Source: Bretschneidera sinensis
Lineage: Eukaryota; Streptophyta; Magnoliopsida; Brassicales; Akaniaceae
Length of the DNA: 64,000 bases
Direction of reading: 5' to 3'
Assembly (NCBI GenBank): GCA_023935145.1
Contig: CM043698.1
Span: 65,800,501-65,864,500 of the forward strand
A model generated the notes under the pieces. It was not told the origin of the DNA. It made no database searches and saw only the letters and a list, made by a program, of their open reading frames with translations. Below are positions 38,383-51,277 of the stretch, one piece after another; within the stretch, counting starts at the first letter, position 1; each line of letters opens with the position of its first letter. Both the position numbers and the translations under genes were made by a program.

Positions 38383-40077
38383 AGTGTACCTACCATGAAT
38401 TTTTGCAGATACAAGTATACATGGGAGGAGTTTATTAGTATGATTATGAAAAATAATACTATTATGTAATACATAAAAGAGAAGGATCTTGAGACAGAGA
38501 ATATTGAGACACAGAGGATTGTGAAATTTTGCAGGATTAGTTTTCCTTCTGCACCAACATTGAGTTTTGTTTTCCTCTTGAATTGATAGTTAAAGGAACT
38601 CTTTAAGTATTGATCCATGTTTTCATGGACAAAACCAGACCTTTTATTTCATATCATAATGCCTAAATTTCCCTGTGAATTTCTTTTTTCTCGCAACTTA
38701 CGTCTTCCATGAATTCAATGTTTGGGAATCTCTCGTTGCTTGAGAATTTAGGTTAAAATGCTTTCTAGTGATCTCTCTTTTTGTTTGAAGACATGAGAAT
38801 GGCGAACGTTTTCAGACTTTTCATGGCAATACCCAGAATAAATGCTCTTTCTGGTTGTTGAAGAGATGAAGGAAAGGAGAAAAAACTTGAGCTGCAGAGC
38901 TAATACTGAGAGCCAACCATAGCAGAAATTTTACTTGATTCTTGCCGAGTTTTAAGGCAATTGAACAGTAAATTTTGGGATATTTCTCTTTCAATTTTGT
39001 AGCCTGTCTGGTTTTTAATGCATTTTAACAAAAAAAAAAAAAAAAAAAATTAAGGTAATAATACTTCTCCCTACACACTATTGTCCTGTTTCATTCCCCT
39101 GAAAAAGTTGCTGCAAACTTATTCTCCCCCCATACAAATAGAAACAAAACCATGTTCTCACTGTCTCATACACCAGATTTTTACTGTAGAAAAAGGGGAA
39201 AATTTCACTACACATTTTTAGCTGGTTCATCCTACTATGGTAGGTGTCACAGTGGTTCTTTTCGATACCGAATTTTTTCGTCCTATAACAGTAGATCATT
39301 ATGCTTACTTAGTACCCTATGTAGATAGGATTCCATTAAGAAGGTGTTTTTCCAATATTTATTTTTCCTTTTGTTGATCAAAGAATTACGACCATTTAAG
39401 ATCCTTCATTGGCTGTTTAGTTACATGTTACGATCATGAATTATAATATTTTTGTGAATTATTCTGTACCACGAGGCTACGATTGTATTAATTGTGATCG
39501 GTAGCAACATGTTTGGAAGAAATTATTATATTCCAATGTTCATACTGATGAAAGTGGAGAGTGATTTTGCTTGTAGAATGAGAAAAAAAAAATCATTTTT
39601 CTTTGTTTTCTTTGGATGTCAGAGGAAAAGTTAAGAAGAATAAAACAAAATTTTGAATAAAGTAGGTTTCATGTGATTTTTTTTTTTCATTTTCCCAGGA
39701 TTCAAACATACTCTTACAATTTTCTTTCTTATTATGTTCAGTGAAGTTACTTTTTGAAAGAAAAGATAATATAGACATGTAAACAGTTGACATTATTCTT
39801 CCATATTTAGCTCACCAAAGTACTCAGTTTCCCATCCCAAATTAAAAGACTGTTTGGGAAAACTATCTGAATCAAAATATGATTATGACCTTAGGCCTAA
39901 TTGCAGATTACATTTCTGGTAAATGCAATGAATGAAAGAAGGGTTTAAATATTATCAAGTAGGTAAAGATTTTTAGTAGTCTAATGCATTTGATTCTACT
40001 TAACCCTTGCCTTTCATTGCTGTTGTTTTGAGTTTTGACAGTTTAAAAATTACTTCTATTTTTAGGTTATTGTTTTT
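38383..40077. other. HHO6-like 3' region and intergenic sequence
   Basis: Contains the probable 3' UTR and a run of about 20 A at 39030-39048. No further gene or structured repeat seen. Confidence 0.55.
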
Positions 40078-40458
40078 GGGTAAATTATATTAACTTATTT
40101 GAGGTTAGTTTATTATTACACTTACTCGTCTAGTTTTTAAAACATATATTTACCCGTTTGTCAATAACCTACCGTTAATCAATTGTTTAAAATCTAATCA
40201 AATATTGTGTCAACTCATTAAAATTTATTGAAAACCCGATTTTACCCTTAATAATTTCATAATCCAGTTAAATGTTTTACCAAGTTGCATCCAAACATTT
40301 ATTAGATTTTAAAATTATTAAGAGTAAAATCGATTTTTCAATAAATTTTGACGAATTAACACAATGTTGATTTGAATTTTGAACAATTAACTAACGAAAA
40401 AGCATCGAAAAACTAACTATAAGTGAATAAATATATATTTTAGAAGCAAAATTTACCC
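40078..40458. mobile_element. Foldback MITE with GGGTAAATT ends
   Basis: 381 bp. The left end reads GGGTAAATTATATTAACTTA and the reverse-complemented right end GGGTAAATTTTGCTTC. The two halves are imperfect inverted copies almost to the centre; for example AAAATTTATTGAAAA followed by CGATTTTAC occurs in both arms. Target duplication not resolved. Confidence 0.6.
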
Positions 40459-40907
40459 ATTACTTTTTTTTGTACGGCCATATCTTCTGATTAAACTTTA
40501 ATCCATTAGGTTAGTCCTTTCTGAGCCAATTATGGGGTCTCCAAACAGGTTCTTAATTATTTAAATTGTTTAAAATCCTCAAGATTTTATCCTTTTCACC
40601 TAACCCAGTCATATATTATATCCCACTAAAAAAACATAATCAGTTGTAATTATTTATAGCTTAGGTGCATGACAAAACAGTCATTCTCATAAACAAAATA
40701 ATAGAGAGAATCTTATACACAAGATTTATAACGAAGGAGCCCACGTTAATAAGTCCACTTTAAATATGGTATAAATTGTTTGTTGAAAGAAGTGAGTGAA
40801 AATGATAGGAACCTCTCATTAAATTCCCTTTCTAAATTAGTAAATTGAGTGGGTTAATTTTTTTTATTCTTAATCTTTTTATTCGAGTGAATTTCATTAT
40901 ATTTTAA

Positions 40908-41280
40908 AGTGTTATTATAATCAAATACTTTTATATTTTAATATCTCTCTTACATTTAAAAAAAATTGATTTATCACTTGCATTTTAGATGTATGTTCAA
41001 TAAATCATTTTAGTGATAATTCCGACGAAATTGATAACGCACACAAAAATCTTGACTATTAAACAAGAAAAAAAATTGGTCAAGAATTTTTTGTGCTTCG
41101 GTATCAATTTTGTTTAAGATTTTTGTGTACATCGGTATCAATTTCGTCAGAATTATTACTAAAAAGGTTTATTGGACACATGACTAAAATGTAAATGGTA
41201 AATTGATCGTTTTAAAAATATAAAGCAAACATTGAAATACAAGGCAAAATGTAAAGGTGTTTGATGATAATTGCTAGAGT
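40908..41280. mobile_element. Foldback element with long arms
   Basis: The left arm (about 40908-41055) and the reverse complement of the right arm (about 41125-41280) match over most of their length. Shared blocks include AATTCCGACGAAATTGATA versus AATTCTGACGAAATTGATA and ACACAAAAATCTT in both. The centre holds a further partial copy of GGTATCAATTTTGT. No coding frame. The arms are long enough to make a stable hairpin if transcribed. Confidence 0.7.
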
Positions 41281-42385
41281 TTGTACATATTTCACAGGTC
41301 TAGACCTATAGACCCCCTCGACGACCACATGTCCCATTCTTTGGTGAGTAGGGGTAAGGGGCAGCACTCTTGAGAATTTCAAACTCTGTAAATATTTTAG
41401 TTTTAAGTTTTTTGCTTGACGATTTGAGATTAAACCCACAAATAACCTTAGTTTTGCAACCCTGTGAAAACTCTAATTAAAATATTTTAAGATGGTAACA
41501 AGAGATTTGGACATTGACTACTCACATGGCAGCTGAAGTAAAAACAGATGTACTTTGGTCTCACAGAGAAAACCATTCTTAACCAAAGATTCCTTCGAAG
41601 ATCAGCCACAGATGATGATCCCTTAGATGGGTATTTTTTTTTCTTCTTTTTTTTCTTAAAAAATATATTAAAATGGAAAGGCTACTAGGAAAGGCTAATC
41701 TAAAAAAAGAAGCATTTGGTACACAAAGCTAAACGGTGGCATAATTACAAACTAACATTTTATTTTAAATTCTGTTTTAGCATGATATAAAGACAGTTGT
41801 CAAACGAATATTTCCTACCAGTTTTCTTTGCTCATTTTTAACGAAATTTTTCCTTCCAGTTTAGCGCAATATCATTATATATTGTGAAGTGGTTTGGTTT
41901 TGCGATTCAATTTATTAAATTTGCATGATTTTGGGTTTTACTAAATAATTTTTTATAAAAAATGATTCAAGAGAGTTATTTGCACTCATAAAAAAATCGA
42001 ACTTTAAGACTTATGTGTTAACAAAATGTTTATGTTCGTTGCCACTAAACAATTCCGCTAATTACATGAATTCTAATATTTATTTATAAACTTCCAACAT
42101 AGAGAAATATTTATCTAAATTTAAAGAAAAAAATTGATGATACAATATAAATATTAAATGGTCGAGGCCATAATAAATTAATTGTCAATAACTTGATTAC
42201 TTCCTTTCAAAGAGGAGGTATTAAATCAAATCACTTTTATTCATTGCATGGAGTTGTTTGAAGAAAAAAGTAAATAGATATTGCACGTATTTTTTACACT
42301 TTTACAGTAGTTTTTTTCATTTTTTTGTTTCAGGTTGCATGGTTAATGATTTATCACTATTTTAGAAGTCTGAAAAATTAAGATC

Positions 42386-44133
42386 TTTGGGATTTTTTAT
42401 CTCTAGAATCCACCACCTACTCAAACTTTACACAAATACATAATCACAATATTTAAATAGATAAAACAAACAAAAAGTAAAAACACAAAAAAATAATGTA
42501 GTTCAATAAGCTCTTTGTCTACATCTATCAACAAACTCATAATTTTATTAATTTTCAATTACAACTTTAGGGTGAGCAAAATTGCTAAACTCTTACTATC
42601 TCACAAACCAAAAGCTACAATACAACCAAAGTTCTCAACCTAACTTTAGTTGTATGTATTCTCTTTACTTGACAACCCAAAACCCTAATACACCCAAAGC
42701 TCTCATCCTAAATTACTACTACTATTTGTACAAGTAACAATCTAATATGAAACTACTATTACTTCAACTAGAACAAACAACTACTAAATAGGAAACTACT
42801 TTTCTCAAACTAATTAGAAGTCTTTTTTGTGGGGTTTGAGTCAATCAAAACAAATCTCCACTTTGACTTAAATTCTCCACAGCATCATCGAATTTGACTT
42901 TCTTCTTTGGTTGATGCAATTCTTCCTTTTGGTCTTCCCATCTCATTTACTTACCTTTCGAAGCAACCAGCCTCTTATTCAGCATATATAAGCTCTCTTT
43001 GTTCATGGTATCTCTTATCACTACTTTTGAACCATTAAAAACTTACATCTCATAATCCTCATTAGCTTTTCCATTATCAGTCTTTTTCATTCTACTCAAC
43101 TCCTCTAAGTCCTTCTTATGACATTGTTTTTATAATTGTGTGTTCCTCTTCCTCATTGTAGATGCATTCTTTAGTTGAAAAATCTAGAGATTTAGATCTT
43201 GATCTTTCCTCTTCCATCCTTGAAGTTTTCCACTCTCACATTTTGTCTCACTCATCTTTTATATAATCACGAACAATTCTTCAACTTTGAACACACTTGG
43301 TCTCTTTAACTTATCTATTTCTGGAAGTACTAAGAAACCTCTCAATCCATCCAAATTTCCTTGCCCACCATTAACAATCTGACTATTTCATATTCTTCCG
43401 GTGGCAAGTGCTTCGTCTCCGTCAATATACTACTCAACAAATTAGTGATAATGGAATTGAAAAAGTAAATATTCATCATATCTTCTTTCATCTTCAATTA
43501 ATCAAATAACTCAATATTAATTATGCATATTTTTTTTTTGTATTTTTGCCATCGGAACCACATATCTGATATCACTTGTTGAGATTTTACCTCTAAAATC
43601 TATCTACTCAAACTTTAGGCAAAAAACACAACCACACTAATTAAATAGGTAAAACAAACAAAGAGTAAGAACATAAAAAATTAATGTGGTTCAACAATCT
43701 CTTCCTCTATGTCCACCAACAAACTCACAACTTTAAGAGGAGCAAAGTTGTTAAACTCTCACTACCATACCTCACAAACCAAAAGCCCAAATACAACAAA
43801 AACTCTCAATTTAACTTTAGTTGTAAGTACTATCTTTACTTTATTACTCAAAACCTTAATATATCCAAAGCTCTTATCCTAACTCTAATAGTAAATCTCT
43901 TTGATTTACAATGTATATTGACATTATAAGTGTCTTAAATCTTCTCTAAGACCCTTTATATAGAAGATATTTTTCTAATACTATATTAGAATTATGAATG
44001 TGTCTTAAACGATACATATTAAAATTACGAGTCTACTATGATGTTGTTTTTTTTTTTTTAATAAGAAACTACTACTACTTTAACTTAAAACAACCGACTA
44101 CAAAATAAGGAACCACAATTCTCTATTGCAACA
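42386..44133 (-). mobile_element. Small degenerate LTR element upstream of LARP6C
   Basis: Two direct repeats, 42386-42852 and 43577-44133, share blocks such as CAAACTTTA, ATAGATAAAACAAACAAA, CCTAACTTTAGTTGTA and GAAACTACTA. On the minus strand the second copy ends in CTCAACA and is followed by TGATATCAGAT, a decayed initiator tRNA-Met primer site. The other copy is preceded by AGTGGAGATT, a polypurine-like site, and starts TGTTTTGATTGACTC. This is the layout of an LTR element of about 1.75 kb with a ~725 bp interior. The interior has no intact frame. The two LTRs are well diverged, so the insertion is old. Larger than classic TRIMs; best called a deletion derivative. Confidence 0.65.
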
Positions 44134-44386
44134 TTCAAGGTATAAGGTATGGGCTGAGAAGAGTGGGCCTTTGGCAAGATCTAAACCTTAAAAAAAATTG
44201 GTCAAACCCACAAGCAACGGTCAAGTGTAAGAAGCAAATCTCTCTCCTTCTCATCTAACACATAGCTGCCCTTATTTGCGCGCGAAACGTGGATTCAGTA
44301 ATCAAATTACAGTTACTTAACTTCAGGAGATAAAGAGAGATATTGAAAAATAATTAGCCAACACTCAAAAACACTCATCTAAGAAA

Positions 44387-44406
44387 GAGAGAGAGAGAGA
44401 GGGGGG
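44387..44406. repeat. GA microsatellite and G run in LARP6C leader
   Basis: About seven GA units followed by six G, 25-45 bp upstream of the ATG and probably within the 5' UTR. Confidence 0.9.
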
Positions 44407-44429
44407 ATTTGTAAGCAAAGAACAAAAAA

Positions 44430-47400
44430 ATGGCACAGGCAAAACCTGAAAAGAAGCCTCCACAAGAGACCCAAGAAAAGGAAAATATGAAAGAGACAAC
44501 AAAAAGCACTAATGGTAACACCAGCAATGTATCCTTCAAATTCAATGCACAGGCACCAGAATTCGTGCCAAGATCGCAGACCCAGATGCCGATTTCGGGC
44601 TATTTCTATCCCTGTTTCCATTATCTTGGTGGCAATGCTTCTGGGTCTGATTGGTTCTTTGTTGGGGACCAAGAACCAGCTGCCTTCTTCTTCTCTAATC
44701 CCTCTGCTACACTGTCTAATGCCAATTCCTCCTCCTCTTCCTCCAAGAATGCCCTCTCCGACGATCTCCGGCTAAAGATCATCAAGCAGGTCCAATTCCT
44801 TCTTTTATTTTTTTCTCGATGATTCATGGGCGTTGTTTGATATAAGTTTTGTTGGTTGTTTTTGGGTTTTGCTAATATTAATCTCTTATCAGATGATTTG
44901 TATGATTACTTGAGATTTGGTCATGTTGTCTTGTGTTAATTACCAATTTCCTTTGTTCATGTTCAAGATTGTATTAGATTTACCCCTAGGTTGTGTTCTA
45001 TTTCTTTTCCTGATGAATGGATCCTTTGCTGCCATTGATTTTTTTATTGGGTGTGGAAGGATCTGAACTTGGGACCGAGATGTGGTTACCATAGGCCAAT
45101 TGGTTATGTGAAGAAGTTAAATATTTTAATTTGATCTTGTTGTTCATTTTCCCTTTCATTTTGCCCCTTATGAAATTGTTAGATCGACAAAACTTATTGG
45201 TATAGATATGTTCTGATACAAAATGCTACTACAAGATTTGTAATATCATCTGTGGATTTGTTCTTTTTTGGGCAATTTTGTGGCATCTCTTACCTATTAT
45301 CTGTACTACCCCCATGCCCTTGCCTTTTATATTAGAATTGAATTAGATCTTCATACAAGCGCGACATTGAGACTTATTTCTCTGAGGCATTACTAGAGGT
45401 TGTAGTGAAACCTGATTATTATTCATCAATCCTGTTGCTGCAAAATCCAATCAAATCTGACATGTTCTCATCGAAAATGTTTCTAAAACATTCAATAAAA
45501 GGATACGTTTATCATCATTTTCTCGCACATTTAGGCGGAATTTCTTTCCTTCTAGCTGCTGCATTGTCTGATTCCTAACTTTAGAAATTCTGTTCAGTTT
45601 GACTAGACCACGTTTCCCTCTTTCGTTTCTCTCTGAATTTGGTTACTTAGGATCTTTCTTATCACTTCCATTTTCAGCCTTTAACTCATCACTTCGCGTA
45701 AATTAGCCCATATTATTCCTGCATTAGTACTAGTGAAAGTGTATGCTGTATCCATCAACATATTTGGTTTTCTATTTTGTACTACTATAATTTTGTTCAC
45801 GTGTGTTTTGATTCCATTACATTTAGGCCAGAATTTTTAAATCCCATCTCACTTTTATGGTCCTATCTTTATTTACTCTATAATAAGTAGCATTTGGTTG
45901 GGTCAAGTTTAGCTCATAATGTTTTTGAAATAGTACCTCACAGTTTCCTGTGACACTCGTTAACTTTTGAGCACCTTTTGAATCTGAGGATGGTTTGTGT
46001 ATAAAACAGGTGGAATACCAGTTCACTGACATGAGTCTTCTAGCAAATGAGTCTATATCGAAAAACGTAAATAAAGATGTTGAAGGTTATGGTAAGGACC
46101 ATTGAAGAATGAAGAGTAGTTGAACTATTATATTTTCTATTGAAACAATTTTAATTTTCAAGTTTGTCTCTGAAACAGTGTCAATATCTTTTATTGCTTC
46201 CACAAGGAAAATCAAGTCACTCACTAGTAATCACTATTTGGTTGCCCAAGCACTCCGGTCCTCCGCAAAACTTGTGAGTTCTTTAGTTAAAGTTATGCAT
46301 AAAATTCTAATTCTCATCATTTGAAGCAAAACTTATACAACCAACATGACTTTTCTTATGATGCTTTGAAGGTTGTAAGTGACGATGGTAAGAAGGTTAG
46401 ACGTAAACACCCTTTCACTGATAAAGACAGAGAGGACTTACAGGTATGACACAGTAAACCTTCTTTGTAGCTTTTATAATCTAGAAAGCTAAATTATAAC
46501 TATTTGGTCTAATTCAAATGTTTTTATTTTTATTGCAGTCTCGTACTGTTGTGGCAGAGAATTTGCCTGAAGATCATTCTTACCAAAACCTTGATAAAAT
46601 ATTTAAGGTGGTTGGAAGGTAAGGCCTTCAACTTGGTTTCTTAATTCCCTATTAGAATTTTAGATCTTTGCTGCATACTGATAGCTGCTATCCTAAAACA
46701 GCGTGAAAACCATCCGAATATGCCACCCCCAGGAACCCAACTCTTCTCACTCTAAAGGTGATTTCTTAATGAGTAACAAGGTAAAAAAGAATTGAACCAA
46801 ACGCATTTTATTTTTTAACTGGAGAGATTATTGTAAAAAAATTATAAGTTTTTTTGTTTCCATTATTTCTTTTAAAGCTTCATGCACTTGTGGAGTATGA
46901 GACTACAGAGATTGCTGACAAAGCGGTATGCTCTAACTGTTAGAACCCCAATTACAAATTTTCTGTCTTCTTTTTTTTATGAAAATGTATTTTGCAAGAG
47001 CAAGCTAACTGATTAACTTAACCAGATTGAGAAGCTAAATGATGAAAGAAACTGGAGAAAAGGGCTTCGAGTGAGGTTGCTGCTTAGATGCTCGGTATGT
47101 CTAATAGATGTTATCATAACACTTTTATGCTATTATGGTATTTCTTCATTTCAATTATCTTTATGCTTCTGCTTAATGGAAATGATGATAACTCTAAATT
47201 GAACAATTTATCAGCCAAAATCTGTTCTAAAGAGGAGAAAGTCAGATTTTGATGGCATTCTAGAGGATGATGACGAACCAGCTCCTGAATCAATGGAAGA
47301 TTCCTCTCATCCAAACAATGTGGAATCAGTTACTGAAAATAATGTAAGAATGTTTGCTTGTATGATCAATTATATTATGATATCTATCTATATTTTACTA

Positions 47401-47934
47401 ATTCTTCATCTGATACAGCCAGCAAGTATTTAGAACACCGATATTACTCGTTTGCTGCACATAATCTTGCTCAAATCAGATTTATGTTTACTTCTGAATG
47501 AGGGACACTGTCCTCTTGAGAGGCATTTTATCTCATATTTGCAGAATTATTTAGAATACCCACCTGCTAAAAAGTGAATCACAATGGCTTAATATGATAT
47601 CATCTCTATACTTTATATTGAATTAAGAATAGTTTTAACTTTTAAGAATAACAAGAATATAAATGTGTTACAGTCTTAACATTTATAATACATTTTTTAG
47701 GCTGAAGATAATTCAGGGGGATCAAAGAAAGGGTGGGCTAAAGGGCGTGGGAAGGGCCGTGGACGCGTTCAAAGCCATGGCGGACGTGGTCTGATCACCC
47801 CATCTCCTCAGTTTAGCAGTGCAAGCCAGTATGAAGCATCTTCCAAACAGACTTCTAAGGGTCCAAGAATGCCAGATGGAACCAAAGGTTTCACCATGGG
47901 GCGAGGCAAGCCATTACATTTGCATTCAGAGTGA
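44430..47934 (+). CDS. LARP6C: La-related protein 6C-like (LARP6, PAM2-containing)
   Basis: Cytoplasmic or nuclear mRNA-binding protein of the plant LARP6B/6C group. Exons: 44430-44789, 46010-46091, 46179-46273, 46372-46443, 46539-46618, 46702-46780, 46878-46925, 47026-47094, 47215-47343, 47701-47934; all joins keep frame (415 aa). A PAM2 motif (FKFNAQAPEFVP, residues 36-47) should bind the MLLE domain of poly(A)-binding protein. The La motif runs from about 108 to 204 (VEYQFTDMSLLANESISK, VVSDDGKKVRRKHPF). The RRM runs from about 204 to 296 (TVVAENLPED, VKTIRICHPQEPN, LHALVEYETTEIADKA). After an acidic linker comes a Gly/Arg-rich stretch (GRGKGRGRVQ) and a SUZ-C-like end (RMPDGTKGFTMGRGK). 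The exon 1 donor (CAG then GTCCAA) is a poor match to consensus, but no other site keeps the La motif. The gene looks intact. Confidence 0.93.
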
Positions 47935-49213
47935 TGGATGCTGCACCTTTTTTGTTCTCATTTTACTACTACTACCCCCCATATGGCTCTACATTTCTTA
48001 CATGCAGGAAGTACCCAATAATATGTAGTTTGGTCTACATTTCTATTAGATATCCTCGAACATACTAATAATTCGAGATGTATAGGTGTTGGATGGTATG
48101 TCATAGCTCGTTACGAGGATTGTAGCTATTTGATCCTACATACCATTTTACGAGGGTACATTTTTTTGTTTCAAATTCAGTTCGCTGTGTTGCATAATTT
48201 GTTTTGAACTTTTGAATATTGAAACAAGGGGGTACACATTTCCCTCTCTCTTTCTCTCTCTATTGGTTTTGTTTCAGAATTTCATGATAACTTCGGTGGA
48301 AAAAATACTTATTTGTTTAGAAGGGAAACGATGGCAATAGAGAAGGTTATAGCTTATAATTGTGCTCTTGTGTGGCTTAAGCTAAGTTCCTCAAAGACGA
48401 GTAAGATCAAGTATATTGACAGACTGATCCAGACATTGCTCTACTTTCTTTACCTTGATATAATGCCCCCTAGGTGATGGCATTGGCAGCAAGCTGCAGT
48501 TTGGACATTAGTTTTCCAGCTTTCACCTAGCTAGGCACCCTGTATATTAAGACTAAAACATCCTGTTTTGTTATTTTCATGTTTTTCTTTTCTGGGAGAC
48601 CAAAATGTACTGAAACAATGTGAATTATGTATGCAAATAGGAAATTTAGCATGATACATTTGGTTCCTAAGGAATTTTCTTAGGCAGATATTCTTGCTGG
48701 GTAAATTTGGTCTGTTTCAAGTTCACCAGCATAAGCTTGAATAGTTCTGGTGGTTATCTTGTAAATTTGTTCTGTTCTAAGCTAATGATAGGAACCTGCA
48801 AAGGGCATCTTGAGTCCATGGACAAAAAAGTGATGTCTCAGGGAGGTACCATGATCCAACTAGCATAATAATCATAATGTAATCTTGAGACTGATTTGGT
48901 GGTTATCTTGTATGGATTCAGATGATTTAGAATCAATTGCCCGGATGACGACACGGAACAATCATTTGAAATGATTATAATGTAATCTTGAGACTGATTT
49001 GGTGATTTTCAACGAGATTTTAAATCTAAATTCTCTAAGTATTGAATTAAGAGATAAAAGAAAGTTTAAGAACTTGATTGATATAATTAAAAATTGTATG
49101 ATCAAAATAAAATGCGGGTTATTTAGTCAAAAAAAATTTATGTAGTATAGTATATCTAGGAATATTTTAAATAAAAAGTGTTATATAACTTTTGCAGCAA
49201 AATATAGCAGTTG
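47935..49213. other. LARP6C 3' region and intergenic sequence
   Basis: Non-coding. A ~28 bp sequence (ATAATGTAATCTTGAGACTG and following bases) occurs at about 48874 and again at about 48977. Nothing else found. Confidence 0.6.
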
Positions 49214-49283
49214 GCGTATTAGCTCAGCTGGTTAAAGGTGCTAATAACGTGAAGGTCGCAGTCTTCAAGACTTGCATGGGCCA
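49214..49283 (+). pseudogene. tRNA-Ile(AAT) pseudogene
   Basis: The 5' GGCGTAT and 3' ATGGGCC ends, the TAGCTCAGCTGG A-box and the CTAATAA anticodon loop (AAT) match plant tRNA-Ile. About four bases are missing between the D-arm and anticodon stem, the acceptor stem has one G-G mismatch, and the T-arm has an extra base and a damaged TTC loop. Not expected to fold or function. Confidence 0.8.
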
Positions 49284-49354
49284 GAGCGCAATGAAATATT
49301 TTCCTTTTCATATATCCACTTTAACATTATTTAACAGAGATGTATCAATCACAT

Positions 49355-49427
49355 GACCTATTAGCTCAGTTGGTTAGAGCGTCGCATTACTAACGCGAAA
49401 GTTGTAGGTTCGAGCCTTGCATGGGCC
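49355..49427 (+). tRNA. tRNA-Ile-like gene with ACT anticodon, probably non-functional
   Basis: A full-length 73-base cloverleaf. The A-box (TAGCTCAGTTGG) and T-loop (GGTTCGAG) are good and the D-arm is intact. Compared with the tRNA-Ile body next door, the anticodon loop reads TTACTAA, so the anticodon is ACT (a Ser AGT codon) on an isoleucine body. The acceptor stem has an A-C mismatch at pair 2-71 and the anticodon stem one A-C pair. The 3' flank is similar to that of the copy at 49214, so both come from a tandem duplication of about 143 bp. A weak T-run (TTTTT) follows at about 49444. Confidence 0.6.
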
Positions 49428-51277
49428 ACAGCGCTATTAAATATTTTTCTTTTCCTGCATGGGCCAGAAATATCAAATTTAGTTTTGCTATCCACTCCAC
49501 TCTTCTTTGTTGGTGTTGCTTATTTTTTTCTTGCTCTTTTTTATTATGTCATATTGTCATTTCTTTCCTTGATTCCTTCATTCGTTTCCGTGGTTTATTC
49601 ACATTTTTGGTTAGCTTTTGGCATGCGTATTATGATGAGACTGTGAGGCACGTATGTTGCATGATAAAATGCTTGAAAGAGAGTGACAAAAATTTGATTC
49701 ATTTAGCGAGGTAAGAAACCCTTATTTTTATTCTGGTTTTTCCCGAAGATGGGAGATCGATTTGGTTGTTATAGAAGCTGTTTTAGTTTAATTATACGAT
49801 ATCAACATCTGGAGCCTTTAGATCGATTTGCAAACAAATACTCGATGTGTGCACTTAATATGAATATTTTTTATTTTATCAGTTGATTTACAAAAAAAAT
49901 CACTAAATAATTTTTTGAAAGGTCACGAAACCCTAATTTCTTATTTTTGAATTTTATTGCATGTTTTGACTCGGTGAAAGGTCATCAAATGGAGTAGATG
50001 AGCATTTCTTGGGTCTGAAGTAAACATGCCTTCTCTGCTAGGGAAGGTCAAAAAGCAAATGCAATGTGTCACCATGTCTTTCAATGGGATTAATCTTTTT
50101 TTAAAAGAAAATTGCTTGCTTCACATGTTGCAATAGTCCTTTTTGCTCCCTGTGCAGACATTCAAAATTGCAGCCTCATTCTCTACCTTAGTAAAATATT
50201 GAATGTGAAAGCTTGTGTTGTTTTTGTTTGCAGAAATTATGTCCTTCACATTAAAATTTCTGAACATGATCTTTATTTCCACCAAAAAAAAGACGGATCT
50301 TATATTTTCCTTCTTTTTCAATTTTCTGTCAGCACGACTTAATGAGTAAATGTGAAAAATTGATGATTATTGGGTTTCAGCAGAGAGACTAAGGTCCTGC
50401 TTTTTGAGGGGAAGCGATAGAGGGAGCTTCAAATAAAGCATGAGACGTGGTAGAATTTTGAGGGGTTGTGGACCAAAGATCAGTGTAGTGCTATTTATAT
50501 ATGGTTTTCCTTGTATGCTTATATGACAAATCATGTGGGATCTGAGTATATGAATATTTAGATTTCAACAGTAATACACCATTGATGTGGTGGTGCTTCA
50601 TTTCCAGATGGTTGTACTAATAAATTTAGTTTATGGAAATCAACTTAATACATTGCAGATTTATATATTTTGCAGTTATGTACACCGCTTACAAATGAGC
50701 TCTTTTTAGTTTTTTACCATCTTACCTATTTGATGTGATTGTATGCTAGGAATAAGAACTTTCGTGAGATCTTCTTTTAGATATAGATAAGACCATTTTC
50801 ATGTAATTTCATCATTATATATACTCTAATTATATTGTATATCACGAAATAAGCAATCTTATTGTTTATTTCATATCTTATGCCTACTTAGTAAAATCTA
50901 TTTTATATTCCACATCCTTCTTAGTCAAATTAGTGAATTTGTCATTAAGTCGAGAAAGTAGCTAAATTTTGTTGACTACAATAGTTATCAAGTGATTAAG
51001 AAAACCTGATCAGTATTTCATACATGTAATGAATAATTATTTCTCAATAGGATACCTTGGCTGTATTTGCTTCTTCCGGATAATATGAATATTAGGGAAT
51101 CTCATCATCCTCTTGTTACCATTCCTTGTCAGAGTTTTGGACGCTGCATAATGGTTTGAAGTATACTATTTTGAAGCTTGGAACAGCTGAACTGAAGGGC
51201 AAACAGTGGATGGCAGTATAACTGAGACAATATATTTGGGCAGGTGATCTTAGATATCTCTATTCTCTTATAGTTAC
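49428..51277. other. Intergenic stretch, no gene seen
   Basis: AT-rich sequence without recognisable coding or repeat structure, ending at the Tat element LTR. Confidence 0.55.
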
